A stretch of 64,000 nucleotides of DNA from Comamonadaceae bacterium G21597-S1 (GTDB lineage Bacteria; Pseudomonadota; Gammaproteobacteria; Burkholderiales; Burkholderiaceae_C): contig JAPWHR010000009.1 of assembly GCA_027214345.1 (NCBI GenBank), positions 1-64,000 on the forward strand. Reading direction: 5' to 3'. This document shows positions 1 to 7,847 of the stretch, piece by piece (position 1 is the first letter of the stretch; each line of letters starts with the position of its first letter). The notes beneath the pieces are model-generated. The model had not been told where the DNA came from and did not search any database. It saw only the letters and a list, made by a program, of their open reading frames with translations. A program made the translations under genes and the position numbers.

Positions 1-26
1 CAAAAAAGCCGTCATCCTCGCCCAGG

Positions 27-76
27 TGGGTCACTTTTACTTTGGCGCAGTGGGTCAGTATTACTGTGGCGCTAAC
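27..76 (+). mobile_element. End of an IS21-like element (remnant)
   Basis: Two imperfect copies of a 22-bp unit begin at 27 and 51, each opening TGGGTCA and closing TGGCGC, 24 bp apart. Tandem repeats of this form ending in ...GGCGCTAACA are typical of IS21-family terminal regions. The end abuts the IS5-type transposase reading frame just where its start codon should be, so an IS21-like insertion probably removed the left end of that element. The rest of the IS21 element, if present, lies left of the window. Confidence 0.4.
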
Positions 77-77
77 A

Positions 78-845
78 AATCACAGCCGAACAGCTTGCGC
101 ACGTCGAACACTGCCTGCCCCGGCAGCGTGGCAATGTGGCTCTCTCCAATTTGCAGGTAGTCAATGCGATGTTGCATGTCGCCAAGCATGGCTGCAAGTG
201 GCGCGGCTTGCCCAAGCGGTTCGGCAACTGTCACACGATCTACACGCGCATGCATCGCTGGAAGAAGGCGGGCGTGCTGGACAAGATGTTGGAGGAATTG
301 CAGCGCGAGCAAGTGGTTCGCATCAAGACCGAGGCTGTTTCGCCGGACTCCACCAGCATCGAGGTACTGCCCGGTGGCACGGGCGCGCCAAAAAGCGCGG
401 TCCACAGTCCATCGGGAAGTCACGTGGTGGATGGAACACCAAGATTCATATGGTTGGCGCGGATGCTCGAACGGCCGTGACGATCAGTCTGTCACCCGCG
501 CAGGCACACGATGCGCTTGAAGGCAGGCAGCTCATGGCGAGCCTGGGGCGCTTCAGCAGGGCCGCGCATCTGCCCATGGACAGGACGTACGAGGGTAACG
601 AGACGCGCCAATTGGCTTTCGATCTGGGATTTGTTCCTGTGCTGCCGCTATCGAAGACGCGAATCAAACCGTGAGAGTACGACCGCACGATGTACAAGCG
701 GCGCAACGAAGTCGATACGCTGTTCCGGTGATTGAATGGATTCCGGCGCATCTTCTCGCGATTCGAGAAGCTCGACGCGATGTTCCTGGGCTTTCTCAGC
801 CACATGCTGGTCGCCGATAGACTTCGCGGTTTGTGTTGACAGCCC
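78..845 (+). pseudogene. IS5-family (IS427-group-like) transposase, frameshifted remnant
   Basis: Translation gives a recognisable IS5/IS427-group transposase in pieces. Frame one, from about 78, carries the N-terminal domain (LPRQRGNVALSNLQ, HGCKWRGLPKRFGNCHTIY). Frame is lost near 390 and resumes in another frame with GPQSIGKSRGGWNTKIHM and MDRTYEGNETRQLAFDLGF. A stop follows KTRIKP at 672-674, after which YKRRNEVDTLFR, another stop, and GFRRIFSRFEKL can still be read. The start codon is missing. The right end (830-845, containing GTGTTGACAGCCC) looks like the terminal inverted repeat. At least one frameshift and two internal stops make this a dead element. Confidence 0.8.
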
Positions 846-861
846 TTAGTCGAAGTGTCTA

Positions 862-1023
862 TCTCGCGTCGTCACGTTCGGCCCGAGTTTCTTTCAAATT
901 GACTTCGGGACAGCTGCCAGGTGCCAGCAGCTTTTCCTTCGCGTCGAAGCAATACTTCCAGAACCAGCGCTGCGTGCCGGTGCTGGAAACCTCCAGGTAC
1001 AGACCAATTGAATCAACGACGCG
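862..1023 (-). pseudogene. P4-type integrase N-terminal fragment
   Basis: Read leftward, about 53 residues (VDSIGLYLEVSSTGTQRWFW, then GSCPEVNLKETRAERDDAR) match the arm-type DNA-binding domain of P4/CP4-like tyrosine integrases (DUF4102). The usual start is missing and a stop follows at 859-861, next to the right end of the IS5 remnant at 845. The catalytic domain is absent. The fragment lies about 230 bp from a tRNA-derived att site, so it is probably what is left of an older island integrated at the same tRNA gene and then disrupted by the IS element. Around it (846-1252) I see no intact gene, only a hairpin at 1170-1190. Confidence 0.6.
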
Positions 1024-1252
1024 CACACTCGCTTTCCCTAAGGGGCATGACGCATCTCTACGGGCACCATCGGTCGACATTGAGGAACAGAATCCGAAAA
1101 GTAACGCGACGTCGGACTGGTTCCCATTCTTGTACCGCTGAGTTGCCTGGATCTCAATGAAACTGCATGAACCGTCTTGGGCCGACGGTTTCAAGCAAGT
1201 CATTGAATCATATGTCCTTGAGAGACGCTATGGCAATTGCTGACAGTCTTGG

Positions 1253-1279
1253 ATGGAGCGGGTGAAGGGAATCGAACCC
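1253..1279. repeat. attL core (27-bp copy of the tRNA-Gly 3' end)
   Basis: The 27 bases from 1253 are identical to 44507-44533, which form the T-arm and acceptor 3' end, including CCA, of tRNA-Gly(CCC). Identity stops at both edges. This is the left attachment site, 50 bp beyond the 3' end of int. Confidence 0.88.
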
Positions 1280-1285
1280 GTGCTC

Positions 1286-1305
1286 GAAAAACGCCAGAAT
1301 GGCGT
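1286..1305 (-). terminator. Rho-independent terminator of the int operon
   Basis: On the minus strand ACGCCA-TTC-TGGCGT (1305-1291) is a perfect 6-bp stem with a 3-nt loop, followed at once by a T-rich tract. It lies 24 bp after the int stop codon and just inside attL, so leftward phage transcription would end before the chromosome. Confidence 0.55.
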
Positions 1306-1328
1306 GCCTAGGGCCTTTGCGGACGACG

Positions 1329-2528
1329 TCAAGCCGCCGTGTGTGAATTGTGTGTGAATTTGGCGCCCGCCCACAGCGGTTCCATGCCGTACCGGCGCGG
1401 CGGCCGGTCGAACCCCAGCTTCTCACCTTCCGACACCCAGCGGCCATAGGTGCGGGTCACCATCTCGATGGTCTTGTGGCCCAGCAGCTTGGCAATGAAC
1501 GCCGGATTCTCGCCCTGACTCAGGAGCTGACTGGCGAAGGTGTGGCGCAGCTGGTAGGGGTTGCGCGGCACGATGCCGGTGCCCTTGTGGGCGCGCTCCC
1601 ATGCGTCGGCCAGCTTGTTCGTGTCCCAGGCCTTGTCCTTGCGTCGGCCGCGAGGGTTGACGGTGAACCGATCATTGCCCATCTGGGTGTGCTCGCGCAT
1701 CCGCTGGATGGCCTCGATCGCGGCCGGAAGCAGTTCGATTGTGCGCAATCCGGCCGCCGTCTTGGCTCGCGGCTTGTCCACACGTTCGGTGGTGGTCTCC
1801 GTCACGCGGATGGTCTTGGCGACCAGGTCGATGCGCGGCCAGCGCAGGCCTACGAGCTCGCCCGTGCGCAGACCGGTGAAAGCCCATAGCTGGAACGCCC
1901 AGCGCACCGGCTCAGGTACGTTGGACAGCAGCGTTCGTAGCTCGGCTACTGTGTACGGGCTGGGCTTGAAGTCGCTGGTGCGCTTGTCGATCGGTACCAG
2001 CTTCTTGAGGTTGATCGCCACCGGATTGGTCTTGAGAACGCCGTCCTCGACCGCTTCATCAAACACCGCCCGCAGTGGCAGCAATATGTTGCGGATGCGC
2101 TTGAGGCTCAGGTTCTGCTCACCCACCCACAGTCGCAGGTCGGCCGAGGTGAACTGGGTCAGACGCATGTGGCCCCAGCGCGGCACCAGAATGTTCTCGA
2201 TGTCGCGCCGGTACGGATTCCAGGTGGATGCCTCCAGCGTGGACTTGGTGCGGTCCCGGTAGGCTTCCAGCACCAGCCTGATCGTTCGTGCCTTGCCGGT
2301 CCCGTGCCCGAACAGGGCGGCCCGGTTGCTATCGGGGAAATAGTCGGTGTAGATGAACTCGCCGCGGGCGATTTTTCCAAGGATCTCGCTGCGCAGGCTG
2401 GTGCAGTAGGCTAGGTTCGATTTGCTGTGTGGCCTGGCAATGACTTCGCGGCATTGCACACCCATGAACGAGAACGCGACTTGGTAGACCTGGGTGCCAC
2501 CGTTGCGGGTGAGGGGGCGCACGCCCAC
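1329..2528 (-). CDS. int: Phage tyrosine recombinase (integrase)
   Basis: Site-specific recombinase expected to insert the phage at tRNA-Gly(CCC) and excise it. Numbered from the chosen start, the catalytic set is R221 (FTGLRTGEL), K256, R328-H329 (YQLRHTFAS), H351 (LLGHKT) and nucleophile Y361 (RTYGRW). The usual first His of HxxR is Tyr, as is common in phage integrases with this type of N-terminal arm-binding domain (MGVQCREVI, then GEFIYTDYFP). The GTG at 2528 is preferred because it overlaps the xis stop (TAGTG), has GGGAG about 10 bp upstream, and gives 399 residues; an ATG at 2603 would extend into xis. Its last codons form part of the left arm-type repeats. Confidence 0.93.
   Translation of the reverse strand: MGVRPLTRNGGTQVYQVAFSFMGVQCREVIARPHSKSNLAYCTSLRSEILGKIARGEFIYTDYFPDSNRAALFGHGTGKARTIRLVLEAYRDRTKSTLEASTWNPYRRDIENILVPRWGHMRLTQFTSADLRLWVGEQNLSLKRIRNILLPLRAVFDEAVEDGVLKTNPVAINLKKLVPIDKRTSDFKPSPYTVAELRTLLSNVPEPVRWAFQLWAFTGLRTGELVGLRWPRIDLVAKTIRVTETTTERVDKPRAKTAAGLRTIELLPAAIEAIQRMREHTQMGNDRFTVNPRGRRKDKAWDTNKLADAWERAHKGTGIVPRNPYQLRHTFASQLLSQGENPAFIAKLLGHKTIEMVTRTYGRWVSEGEKLGFDRPPRRYGMEPLWAGAKFTHNSHTAA
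1340..1360 (+). repeat. Left arm-type integrase site: two direct TGTGTGAATT repeats
   Basis: TGTGTGAATT occurs at 1340-1349 and 1351-1360, an 11-bp period. The same pair with the same period and orientation is at 44407-44427 near the other end. They lie 60 bp inside attL and overlap the last codons of int. Paired decamers one helical turn apart at both prophage ends are what arm-type sites of a lambda-like integrase look like; that role is inferred. Confidence 0.65.
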
Positions 2529-2737
2529 TACTTTGCGCTCCCGTGCAGGTGTGCCGGCTTTTTGCCCTCGCACCAGTCGTTCACTGCCTCCAAGTTCACC
2601 CATAGCTCGCTACTCCCTTCGGGCTGGCGGACATGCACGTCGCGCAGCCATTTGCCGGTGCGCACGCGCTTGACCACGCCGTCATGCGTCTCGTTGGTCA
2701 TGTCGCAATACTTGGACAGGCGAACCCACCGGAGCAT
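2528..2737 (-). CDS. xis: Excisionase-like DNA-binding protein
   Basis: A 69-residue basic protein immediately upstream of int and overlapping its start by one base. The pattern RLSKYCDMTNETHDGVVKR, then GKWLRDVHV and LWVNLEAVNDWCEG, fits small winged-helix excisionases (DUF1233/AlpA-like) in which a W-x-N-x-E-x-x-x-W segment is typical. It should bend att-site DNA and favour excision. Position and size strengthen the call; the family assignment is by eye. Confidence 0.72.
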   Translation of the reverse strand: MLRWVRLSKYCDMTNETHDGVVKRVRTGKWLRDVHVRQPEGSSELWVNLEAVNDWCEGKKPAHLHGSAK

Positions 2738-2739
2738 TT

Positions 2740-3204
2740 TCAGTTTACTCCGCCCCTCGGCCCCTCGATCGCCGGCAACATGCTCGATGCCTCAGCATGC
2801 TCGAGCACGGTCTTGCCAGACGGCAGCATGATCTGGCCCAGGAATGCGCCTTCGAACGTCAATATGCCCGTCTCGATCGCGGTGATTTGGCCTTTGATCC
2901 AGTCCCTCAAGATGCTGTAAACCGCTACGCTGGCGATATCCATGGCCTTGCGCTCGTGCTGGATCCTGGTGCTGCGGGTGCGGCTCGGGTTGTAGGGGTG
3001 TTCCTTGAGCCAAGCCGCGGCATATCCCTTGATGGATGCCTTGACGCTGACCGGGCGGCCCTTGTATTCGAACTGCACCAAGACCTCACCCAGGCCGTCG
3101 TCGATCATGGAGCCGAACTTGTTGCAGCCGAAGCCGCGCAGCAACTTCTGAATCTCGCCCAGGGCGCGCTCGCCGCTGGTGGCGCTCTCGTAGGGTAGAG
3201 TCAT
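2740..3204 (-). CDS. Conserved phage protein of unknown function
   Basis: 154 residues from the ATG at 3204 (MTLPYESATSGERALGEIQK). An earlier in-frame start at 3255 would overlap the divergent gene at 3236. I do not recognise a domain. The middle has a beta-rich stretch (EVLVQFEYKGRPVSVKAS) followed by two helices (KAMDIASVAVYSILRDWI). It ends two bases before the xis start, so it is probably co-transcribed with xis-int and could be an accessory recombination or early-control protein. No catalytic signature seen. Confidence 0.6.
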   Translation of the reverse strand: MTLPYESATSGERALGEIQKLLRGFGCNKFGSMIDDGLGEVLVQFEYKGRPVSVKASIKGYAAAWLKEHPYNPSRTRSTRIQHERKAMDIASVAVYSILRDWIKGQITAIETGILTFEGAFLGQIMLPSGKTVLEHAEASSMLPAIEGPRGGVN

Positions 3205-3235
3205 AAATTCACCAATTGAAAGGTTGAGGCAAAAC

Positions 3236-3784
3236 ATGGATGAAGAACGTGTCATGCAACGGCTTCAACTTTGGATGGATTCGGTCGAAACGAGGCTGAA
3301 TCAAATTGCGAAGCAGGTCAGCCGCAGCCGTCAACCGTCGCGAGGCGTCTTGCAGCCAATGGTCGATCTTGAGGGTCAGCGAGAGTTGATTCGCGATATT
3401 CACGAACGTGGCCAGTCGTACAACAACGCGGTTCTCAATGTTGGCTACGCCGGGTTCTTCGCGCTGTGGTTCGTCACCAAGGATTTTTCTTGGCCAAGAC
3501 TTCATGCCGTTGCGCTGATATGCATAACCGTGTCGCTCATTTGCTACATTGGATGGGAAGTCTCGCAGGTGTTTTATCGGAGCTATTTGTTGAAGAAACA
3601 CATGCAGGCTTCGACGGGTATGCTTGATGCACACGATCATCGGCGAGTGGTGAAAACAGCCACTGATCGAGCGATCTCCTTGTGGTTGTGGTTCTTCGTC
3701 CCTGCCGCTGTCGGTGCGATCGTCGGAGCTGGATTGCAGATGTGGATTCTGCTGATGCATGCCATCGACGTTTTCAAACAGTAA
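3236..3784 (+). CDS. Integral membrane protein, probable moron
   Basis: 182 residues on the plus strand inside an otherwise leftward operon. A soluble N-terminus (about 70 residues) is followed by hydrophobic segments at NVGYAGFFALWFV, LHAVALICITVSLICYIGW and LWFFVPAAVGAIVGAGLQMW, giving three or four membrane passes. The ATG at 3236 is chosen for the GAGG at 3226-3229; a TTG at 3224 is the alternative. A lone, oppositely oriented and apparently less GC-rich gene is the usual form of a moron expressed in the lysogen, so superinfection exclusion or host modification is possible. Function unknown. Confidence 0.65.
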   Translation: MDEERVMQRLQLWMDSVETRLNQIAKQVSRSRQPSRGVLQPMVDLEGQRELIRDIHERGQSYNNAVLNVGYAGFFALWFVTKDFSWPRLHAVALICITVSLICYIGWEVSQVFYRSYLLKKHMQASTGMLDAHDHRRVVKTATDRAISLWLWFFVPAAVGAIVGAGLQMWILLMHAIDVFKQ

Positions 3785-3789
3785 ATCGC

Positions 3790-5568
3790 TCACAACGCCC
3801 CCTGTACGCTTAAGGCCACTGCTACCTGCCGCACCCAGATTGGTTTGGCAGAAAGCCGAAACGTCTCTCCGGACCAGGCCAGCAGCAGCGTCTCACCCAT
3901 GACCTCGGCGATCGCTTGCGCCGCATCGCTGGGCACGGCATTTCCGATGCGCTCGCGCCAGGCCTGATCGCTCAAACCGTCCAGCTCGAGCAGTTCCTCT
4001 GGGTCGACCAACGATTGCAGGGCGGCCAGCTCCAGCGTGGTGAACGGTCGGTGCCAGGTCCCATCGAGCGCACGGATGCGGCATACCAGCTTGTCGGCCG
4101 GCCCGGGCATGGCGCGCGGATCCGCCACGCTCCAGCGGCCGCTGTCGTGGCCGGCCGACGCGCTCACGGCACCGGTGGGCTCGGTCCACGGCACAACGCC
4201 ATAGTGGCCACCTGTCAGGTAGTGGTCGCCTTTCACCCGGTTGATCCCACTGCGTGGGTCGGCCACAGCAAAGGCACCCTGGCCCGTGGTGCTGCCGCTG
4301 ATCACAGTGCCGGCCGGTGTGTCGTAGCTGGTGACCGCATATTTCCCGAAGCATTGGCCTGGTTGCCGGGGATCAGCGACTGCCTGCCCACTGCCGTGCG
4401 CACTGGTGACAGCCATTGCGGCCTTGTCCCATGCAACGATGCGGAACTCGTTCGAGTGCTTGGCCGGGCCATCGTGGCGCGGATCGGCGACGCTGAACGT
4501 GCCCTGGCCTGGTGACTTCACGCCGATGACGGCGCCGGCAGTATCGGGCCAGCCCAGCACGCCATATTGCTGGTACTGCAGCGCGCCGGCGGCGGCCCGT
4601 GGATCTGCGATAGAGAACTTGCCGTTCGTGGCCCGGCTGGATCCGGCCACGGTACCGGCCGGCTCACTCCAGTCGTTCACGCCCAAATGGCCGCGGTGGT
4701 ATTCCGGCACGATCAGGTAGTCCCGCAGCTTCCCATCCTCGATCGCCAGCTTGTTCAGGCTGCGCCAGTCGCTCCCCGCCTCCACGAACGCCAGGCGCAC
4801 CCACGTCTTCCACTGCAGCGCAGGCACCCGGTGCATCGGTCCCGCCCGCAGGTCGCCCGGCAGCAGCATCCGCCCGAGCACGTCGCCGACGGCGCGCAGA
4901 GGGCGCTTGTCCGGCTCGTACAGGAACGGCGGCACTTTCTCGATGTGCCGTGCCACCAGCAGGAACCGCTTGCGCGACTGGGCCAGGCCGCCGATCTCTC
5001 CACAGTCGTGCGTGGTCTCGGCAACCGCATAGCCGTAGGCCCGCAGCAGCTCGGTGATCTGGTCCAGCAGCTGCCGGCCGCGGGTGGCGATGCGCGGCAC
5101 GTTCTCGAACAGGATCAGCTCGATCGGATTGTCCTTGAACGCCTCCAGGGTGAGCCACACGCCGCGCAGGGTGAGCCGGTTCAAGGCCTGGTATTTGTCG
5201 GTCTTGCTCTTGCCCTCGGACAATAGGCCGCTGAACCCCTTGCAGGGCGCCGACAGGAACACGATGTGCGGGCGCTCGTGGTGGAACGACTGGTGAATGT
5301 CGGGGGTACTGGCCTCGCGCCAGCCCGGGCCCGGCTCGCGGCCGTGGAAGGCAATGAACTGCTCGCGGTCGAACAGGTCCAACACGGTACCGTTGACGCC
5401 GGACAGGCGCGTGAAGTCGCGGATGCTGGCCGGGTCGACGTCGATGCCACCGATGCAGCGGAATTGGCCGGATATGGATCCGACCCGGGCGCGGGCCGCG
5501 TTGAAGCCCTTGGCGCCACCGCCAAGCCCGCAGAACAGGTGGGCGTGGCGGATCTCGGTGGTGGTCAT
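3790..5568 (-). CDS. DNA (cytosine-5) methyltransferase with repeat-rich target region
   Basis: C5-cytosine methyltransferase, 592 residues. Motif I is FCGLGGGAKG (12-21), motif IV PCKGFSG (108-114, catalytic Cys), motif VI ENVPR (155-159), motif VIII QSRKR (197-201), and GNAVPS (542-547) lies near the C-terminus. Between VIII and the last motif sits a ~290-residue region with five repeats of about 30-35 residues. Each ends in ADPR (321, 361, 398, 436, 482) and opens with a Y/F-x-V-x-x-W-x-x-P-A-G-like segment. The ATG at 5568 overlaps the upstream stop (ATGA). Likely role: self-methylation against host restriction. No cognate nuclease is nearby. Confidence 0.92.
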   Translation of the reverse strand: MTTTEIRHAHLFCGLGGGAKGFNAARARVGSISGQFRCIGGIDVDPASIRDFTRLSGVNGTVLDLFDREQFIAFHGREPGPGWREASTPDIHQSFHHERPHIVFLSAPCKGFSGLLSEGKSKTDKYQALNRLTLRGVWLTLEAFKDNPIELILFENVPRIATRGRQLLDQITELLRAYGYAVAETTHDCGEIGGLAQSRKRFLLVARHIEKVPPFLYEPDKRPLRAVGDVLGRMLLPGDLRAGPMHRVPALQWKTWVRLAFVEAGSDWRSLNKLAIEDGKLRDYLIVPEYHRGHLGVNDWSEPAGTVAGSSRATNGKFSIADPRAAAGALQYQQYGVLGWPDTAGAVIGVKSPGQGTFSVADPRHDGPAKHSNEFRIVAWDKAAMAVTSAHGSGQAVADPRQPGQCFGKYAVTSYDTPAGTVISGSTTGQGAFAVADPRSGINRVKGDHYLTGGHYGVVPWTEPTGAVSASAGHDSGRWSVADPRAMPGPADKLVCRIRALDGTWHRPFTTLELAALQSLVDPEELLELDGLSDQAWRERIGNAVPSDAAQAIAEVMGETLLLAWSGETFRLSAKPIWVRQVAVALSVQGAL

Positions 5569-6089
5569 GGCCTGGTGATCTCCCAATATCGATCGAGAAA
5601 CGCCTGCCGAGCATGTACCGGCGTCATTGGGTGAATGCGTCGTTGCAGCGGCTTGATGCCATCAATGTGCCAGTCCAGGTTTCGGCACTCCGGCATCAGG
5701 TCGCGCTTTTCCGTGATCAGCAACTGCAGATCGGCGTGCTTGACACTGATCGGTAGCTCGGCCGGAAGGCCGAACCGGGCTAACACTGCCGCCTCGATGC
5801 TGGCCTCCAGCGCCTGGTAGTCCGGCAGAAGCCTTTTCAATGGCTTGGCCACATCACCGATGAATGCCTCGGCAGAGTCGTGCAGCAGGCCGGCCAGCGC
5901 GTGTTCGCGCGGCACCGCGTTGGACACCAGCACCGAATGCTGGGCCACGCTGTAGAACTCGCGGCAGTGGCCGGTGTACCTGCAGATGTGCGACAGGGCA
6001 TGCGCGATTGACGCGATGCCGAACTGGCTGGCTGCCGGGTCGGTGAAGTCGAAGTACGTGCCTTCGGCGGTCAGGATGGTGGGGGTCAC
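5565..6089 (-). CDS. HD-domain phosphohydrolase (YfdR-like 5'-deoxynucleotidase)
   Basis: 174 residues of the HD superfamily. Metal ligands are visible as H51 (SVAQHSVLVS), H70-D71 (LLHDSAEAFIGDV) and D120 (KHADLQLL). The order and spacing match YfdR/YfbR-like deoxynucleotide monophosphatases carried by many temperate phages; dNMP dephosphorylation is inferred from that family. It is coupled by ATGA overlaps to the gene upstream (6086) and to the methyltransferase downstream, suggesting a nucleotide/DNA-modification unit. Confidence 0.85.
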   Translation of the reverse strand: MTPTILTAEGTYFDFTDPAASQFGIASIAHALSHICRYTGHCREFYSVAQHSVLVSNAVPREHALAGLLHDSAEAFIGDVAKPLKRLLPDYQALEASIEAAVLARFGLPAELPISVKHADLQLLITEKRDLMPECRNLDWHIDGIKPLQRRIHPMTPVHARQAFLDRYWEITRP

Positions 6090-6817
6090 TTGGCCCCCAC
6101 ACCCTTGGCCAGCGCTTCCTCGGGCGTCGTGGCAAACTCGCCCTTCGGAAACGGCCAGCCCTTCGCGTCATCCTCGGCAAGCGACTTCGCCTGGCGCTCG
6201 GCCTGCTCGGCGTCGGTGCCCAGCTTGCCGGCCTTCTTACCCTTGATCGGCGTGATCTTGCCGCCGTCGGCGTCCTCGATATTGACCTGCGCGCTGATCA
6301 ACTCGGGGGCCGCCAGCTCAATATCCAGATCGTGCGACTTGAGCACGCACAGCTCGCCGAGCGTTTCCGCGTCGACATCGGACGTGTAGAACGTGATGTG
6401 GAAGTCGACGGCGCCGCCCTCCTTCGGGCAGAGCTTCTTGACCGTGGCGGTGCCGTCCTGCAGCTTGATGTCGGCGTGCCCGGTCGCCCCGACGTGGATG
6501 TGCAGCTTGCATCCGGTCTGCTCGTTCGCCTCCTTCGGGCTCAGGTCGCCCAGCATGACGGCGGCCGGCGTGAGCGATGGGAATTCGGACACGACTTCGA
6601 CGCCCTCGAGCGTTGCCTGCGCCGCGGCGCCACTGTTGCCCCTGGAGTAGAGGAACGGCAGCAGGGCCTTGTCGAGCATGGCCAGGGCGCTGTTGGCCAG
6701 CGTGACCTTGAACGTCAGGGCCACGGCGGGGACCACTTCGGTCTGGCCCATCTTGAGGGACTGAGGGTCGATGTCGACCAGGGTGGCCTTGGTCTTGCGG
6801 ATGAGTTCGAAGCGCAT
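6086..6817 (-). CDS. Conserved phage early protein, unknown function
   Basis: 243 residues from the ATG at 6817, which has GAAAGGA upstream; a start at 6886 lacks this and overlaps the neighbour. The N-terminus (MRFELIRKTKATLVDIDP) and core (FKVTLANSALAMLDKALLPF, VDFHITFYTSDVDAETLG) recall a protein often found beside nucleotide-metabolism genes in proteobacterial phages, but I know of no assigned function. It appears beta-rich, with an acidic/lysine-rich C-terminal tail. Its stop overlaps the HD gene start. Confidence 0.65.
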   Translation of the reverse strand: MRFELIRKTKATLVDIDPQSLKMGQTEVVPAVALTFKVTLANSALAMLDKALLPFLYSRGNSGAAAQATLEGVEVVSEFPSLTPAAVMLGDLSPKEANEQTGCKLHIHVGATGHADIKLQDGTATVKKLCPKEGGAVDFHITFYTSDVDAETLGELCVLKSHDLDIELAAPELISAQVNIEDADGGKITPIKGKKAGKLGTDAEQAERQAKSLAEDDAKGWPFPKGEFATTPEEALAKGVGAK

Positions 6818-6848
6818 GGGGTTCCTTTCGGGGGTGGTTGGTGGTGGG

Positions 6849-7193
6849 TCAGAAATTGCGGTCGTCTTCGGGGAAATAGTCTTCATGCGACGACTCGCTG
6901 GTCAGCAAAGGTGCCGCGGGCGCATCGCGCAACTCGTAGGCACTCACAGGTGCCGACTGCAGGTAGTTCGCCAGCTTGCGGGCGGTGGCCTCGGCCAGCG
7001 GCGTCATGCCGTAGATCGCGCTGGACGTGAAGTAGCGGGTGTGTGCAGCGATGTCGCCGACCTGCGGCACATCCACGCGGATGAATGAGCATCCGCCGAT
7101 CGTGGATTCGCTCAGTTCGCCGGCCACGCGCTGGCGGCCCATGAGTTCGAGCAATCCCCAGGACTTGAATTGCTCGGTGGTTTGGTCTTGCAT
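6849..7193 (-). CDS. Conserved phage protein, unknown function
   Basis: 114 residues from the ATG at 7193. The pattern SWGLLELMGRQRVAGELSES, GGCSFIRVDVP, then SSAIYGMTPLAEATARKLA is shared by many small phage proteins of undefined role next to recombination genes. No membrane segment or catalytic motif. It lies 16 bp after the Tad2-like gene in the same operon. Confidence 0.65.
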   Translation of the reverse strand: MQDQTTEQFKSWGLLELMGRQRVAGELSESTIGGCSFIRVDVPQVGDIAAHTRYFTSSAIYGMTPLAEATARKLANYLQSAPVSAYELRDAPAAPLLTSESSHEDYFPEDDRNF

Positions 7194-7209
7194 GTGGCCG
7201 CTCCGCAAA

Positions 7210-7731
7210 TCAATCGACGATCGCCCAGTCGTCGGCAAGCATGTCGGTCTGACTGGCGAGCCAGCCCGGCAACATCGCTCGGCGGCCGTGGGCGTTGACG
7301 GTCCACATATCGATGTGCGGCAGGATCTCGCAAGCGCTGCACTCGGCTTCTGGCGTGCTCAGGGCCTTTGCGTAGGGCGTACCAGGGTTGAGTTTTGCGA
7401 GTTGCGTGCCGGGTACCAGTACCAGCCACATGCCCTTGCCGTTCCAGCCTGCTCGCGCGACCTTGAAGCCCTTCTTCAGTGCCTCGATGGACAGGCCGAA
7501 CGACAGGCCCGATGTCTCGCGGTAGGCGTTGTTGAATTGCTCGGCCGGCGACCAGCTGATGTATCCAGCGTGGCGCGAGTCGTTTGGCTTGCCACCGTCC
7601 AGATACTCGACCAGATAGCCGTCAGCTGCCTGGTCCTCGCCCTCTGGTGGCTTCCATCCGCGATAGGCGTTGTAGTCTCCGCGCGTCAACGGCCTGGCGT
7701 TGATCAGCTTGGTTCCGATGTATGTCTTCAT
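7210..7731 (-). CDS. Tad2-like (DUF2829) anti-Thoeris protein with extra N-terminal domain
   Basis: 173 residues in two parts. Residues 77-173 match DUF2829/Tad2: EALKKGFKVARAGWNGKGMW (84-103), MWTVNAHG (142-149), PGWLASQTDMLADDW (155-169). Tad2 proteins bind the cyclic ADP-ribose-type signal of Thoeris and so block that abortive defence; the activity here is inferred from family. Residues 1-75 (MKTYIGTKLINARPLTRGDY, GYLVEYLDGGKPN, GYISWSPAEQF) are a separate module frequently seen in phage early proteins, function unknown to me. It is read in the PL operon, so it should be made early on infection or induction. Confidence 0.8.
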   Translation of the reverse strand: MKTYIGTKLINARPLTRGDYNAYRGWKPPEGEDQAADGYLVEYLDGGKPNDSRHAGYISWSPAEQFNNAYRETSGLSFGLSIEALKKGFKVARAGWNGKGMWLVLVPGTQLAKLNPGTPYAKALSTPEAECSACEILPHIDMWTVNAHGRRAMLPGWLASQTDMLADDWAIVD

Positions 7732-7847
7732 GGTGAATAGCCCTTTCGTGGCTTGGTTGGGAATGGGTGGGGCAATGCAACAGCACGGTGATGGCCTTTG
7801 GCGCTGGATGCGCCTCTATCGCCTTTGGCTGGTCGTTGCCCCGTAAC

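Noticed and set aside
1170-1190. Hairpin AACCGTC-N7-GACGGTT as a terminator
   Set aside because: No T-run follows on either strand and no gene ends there.
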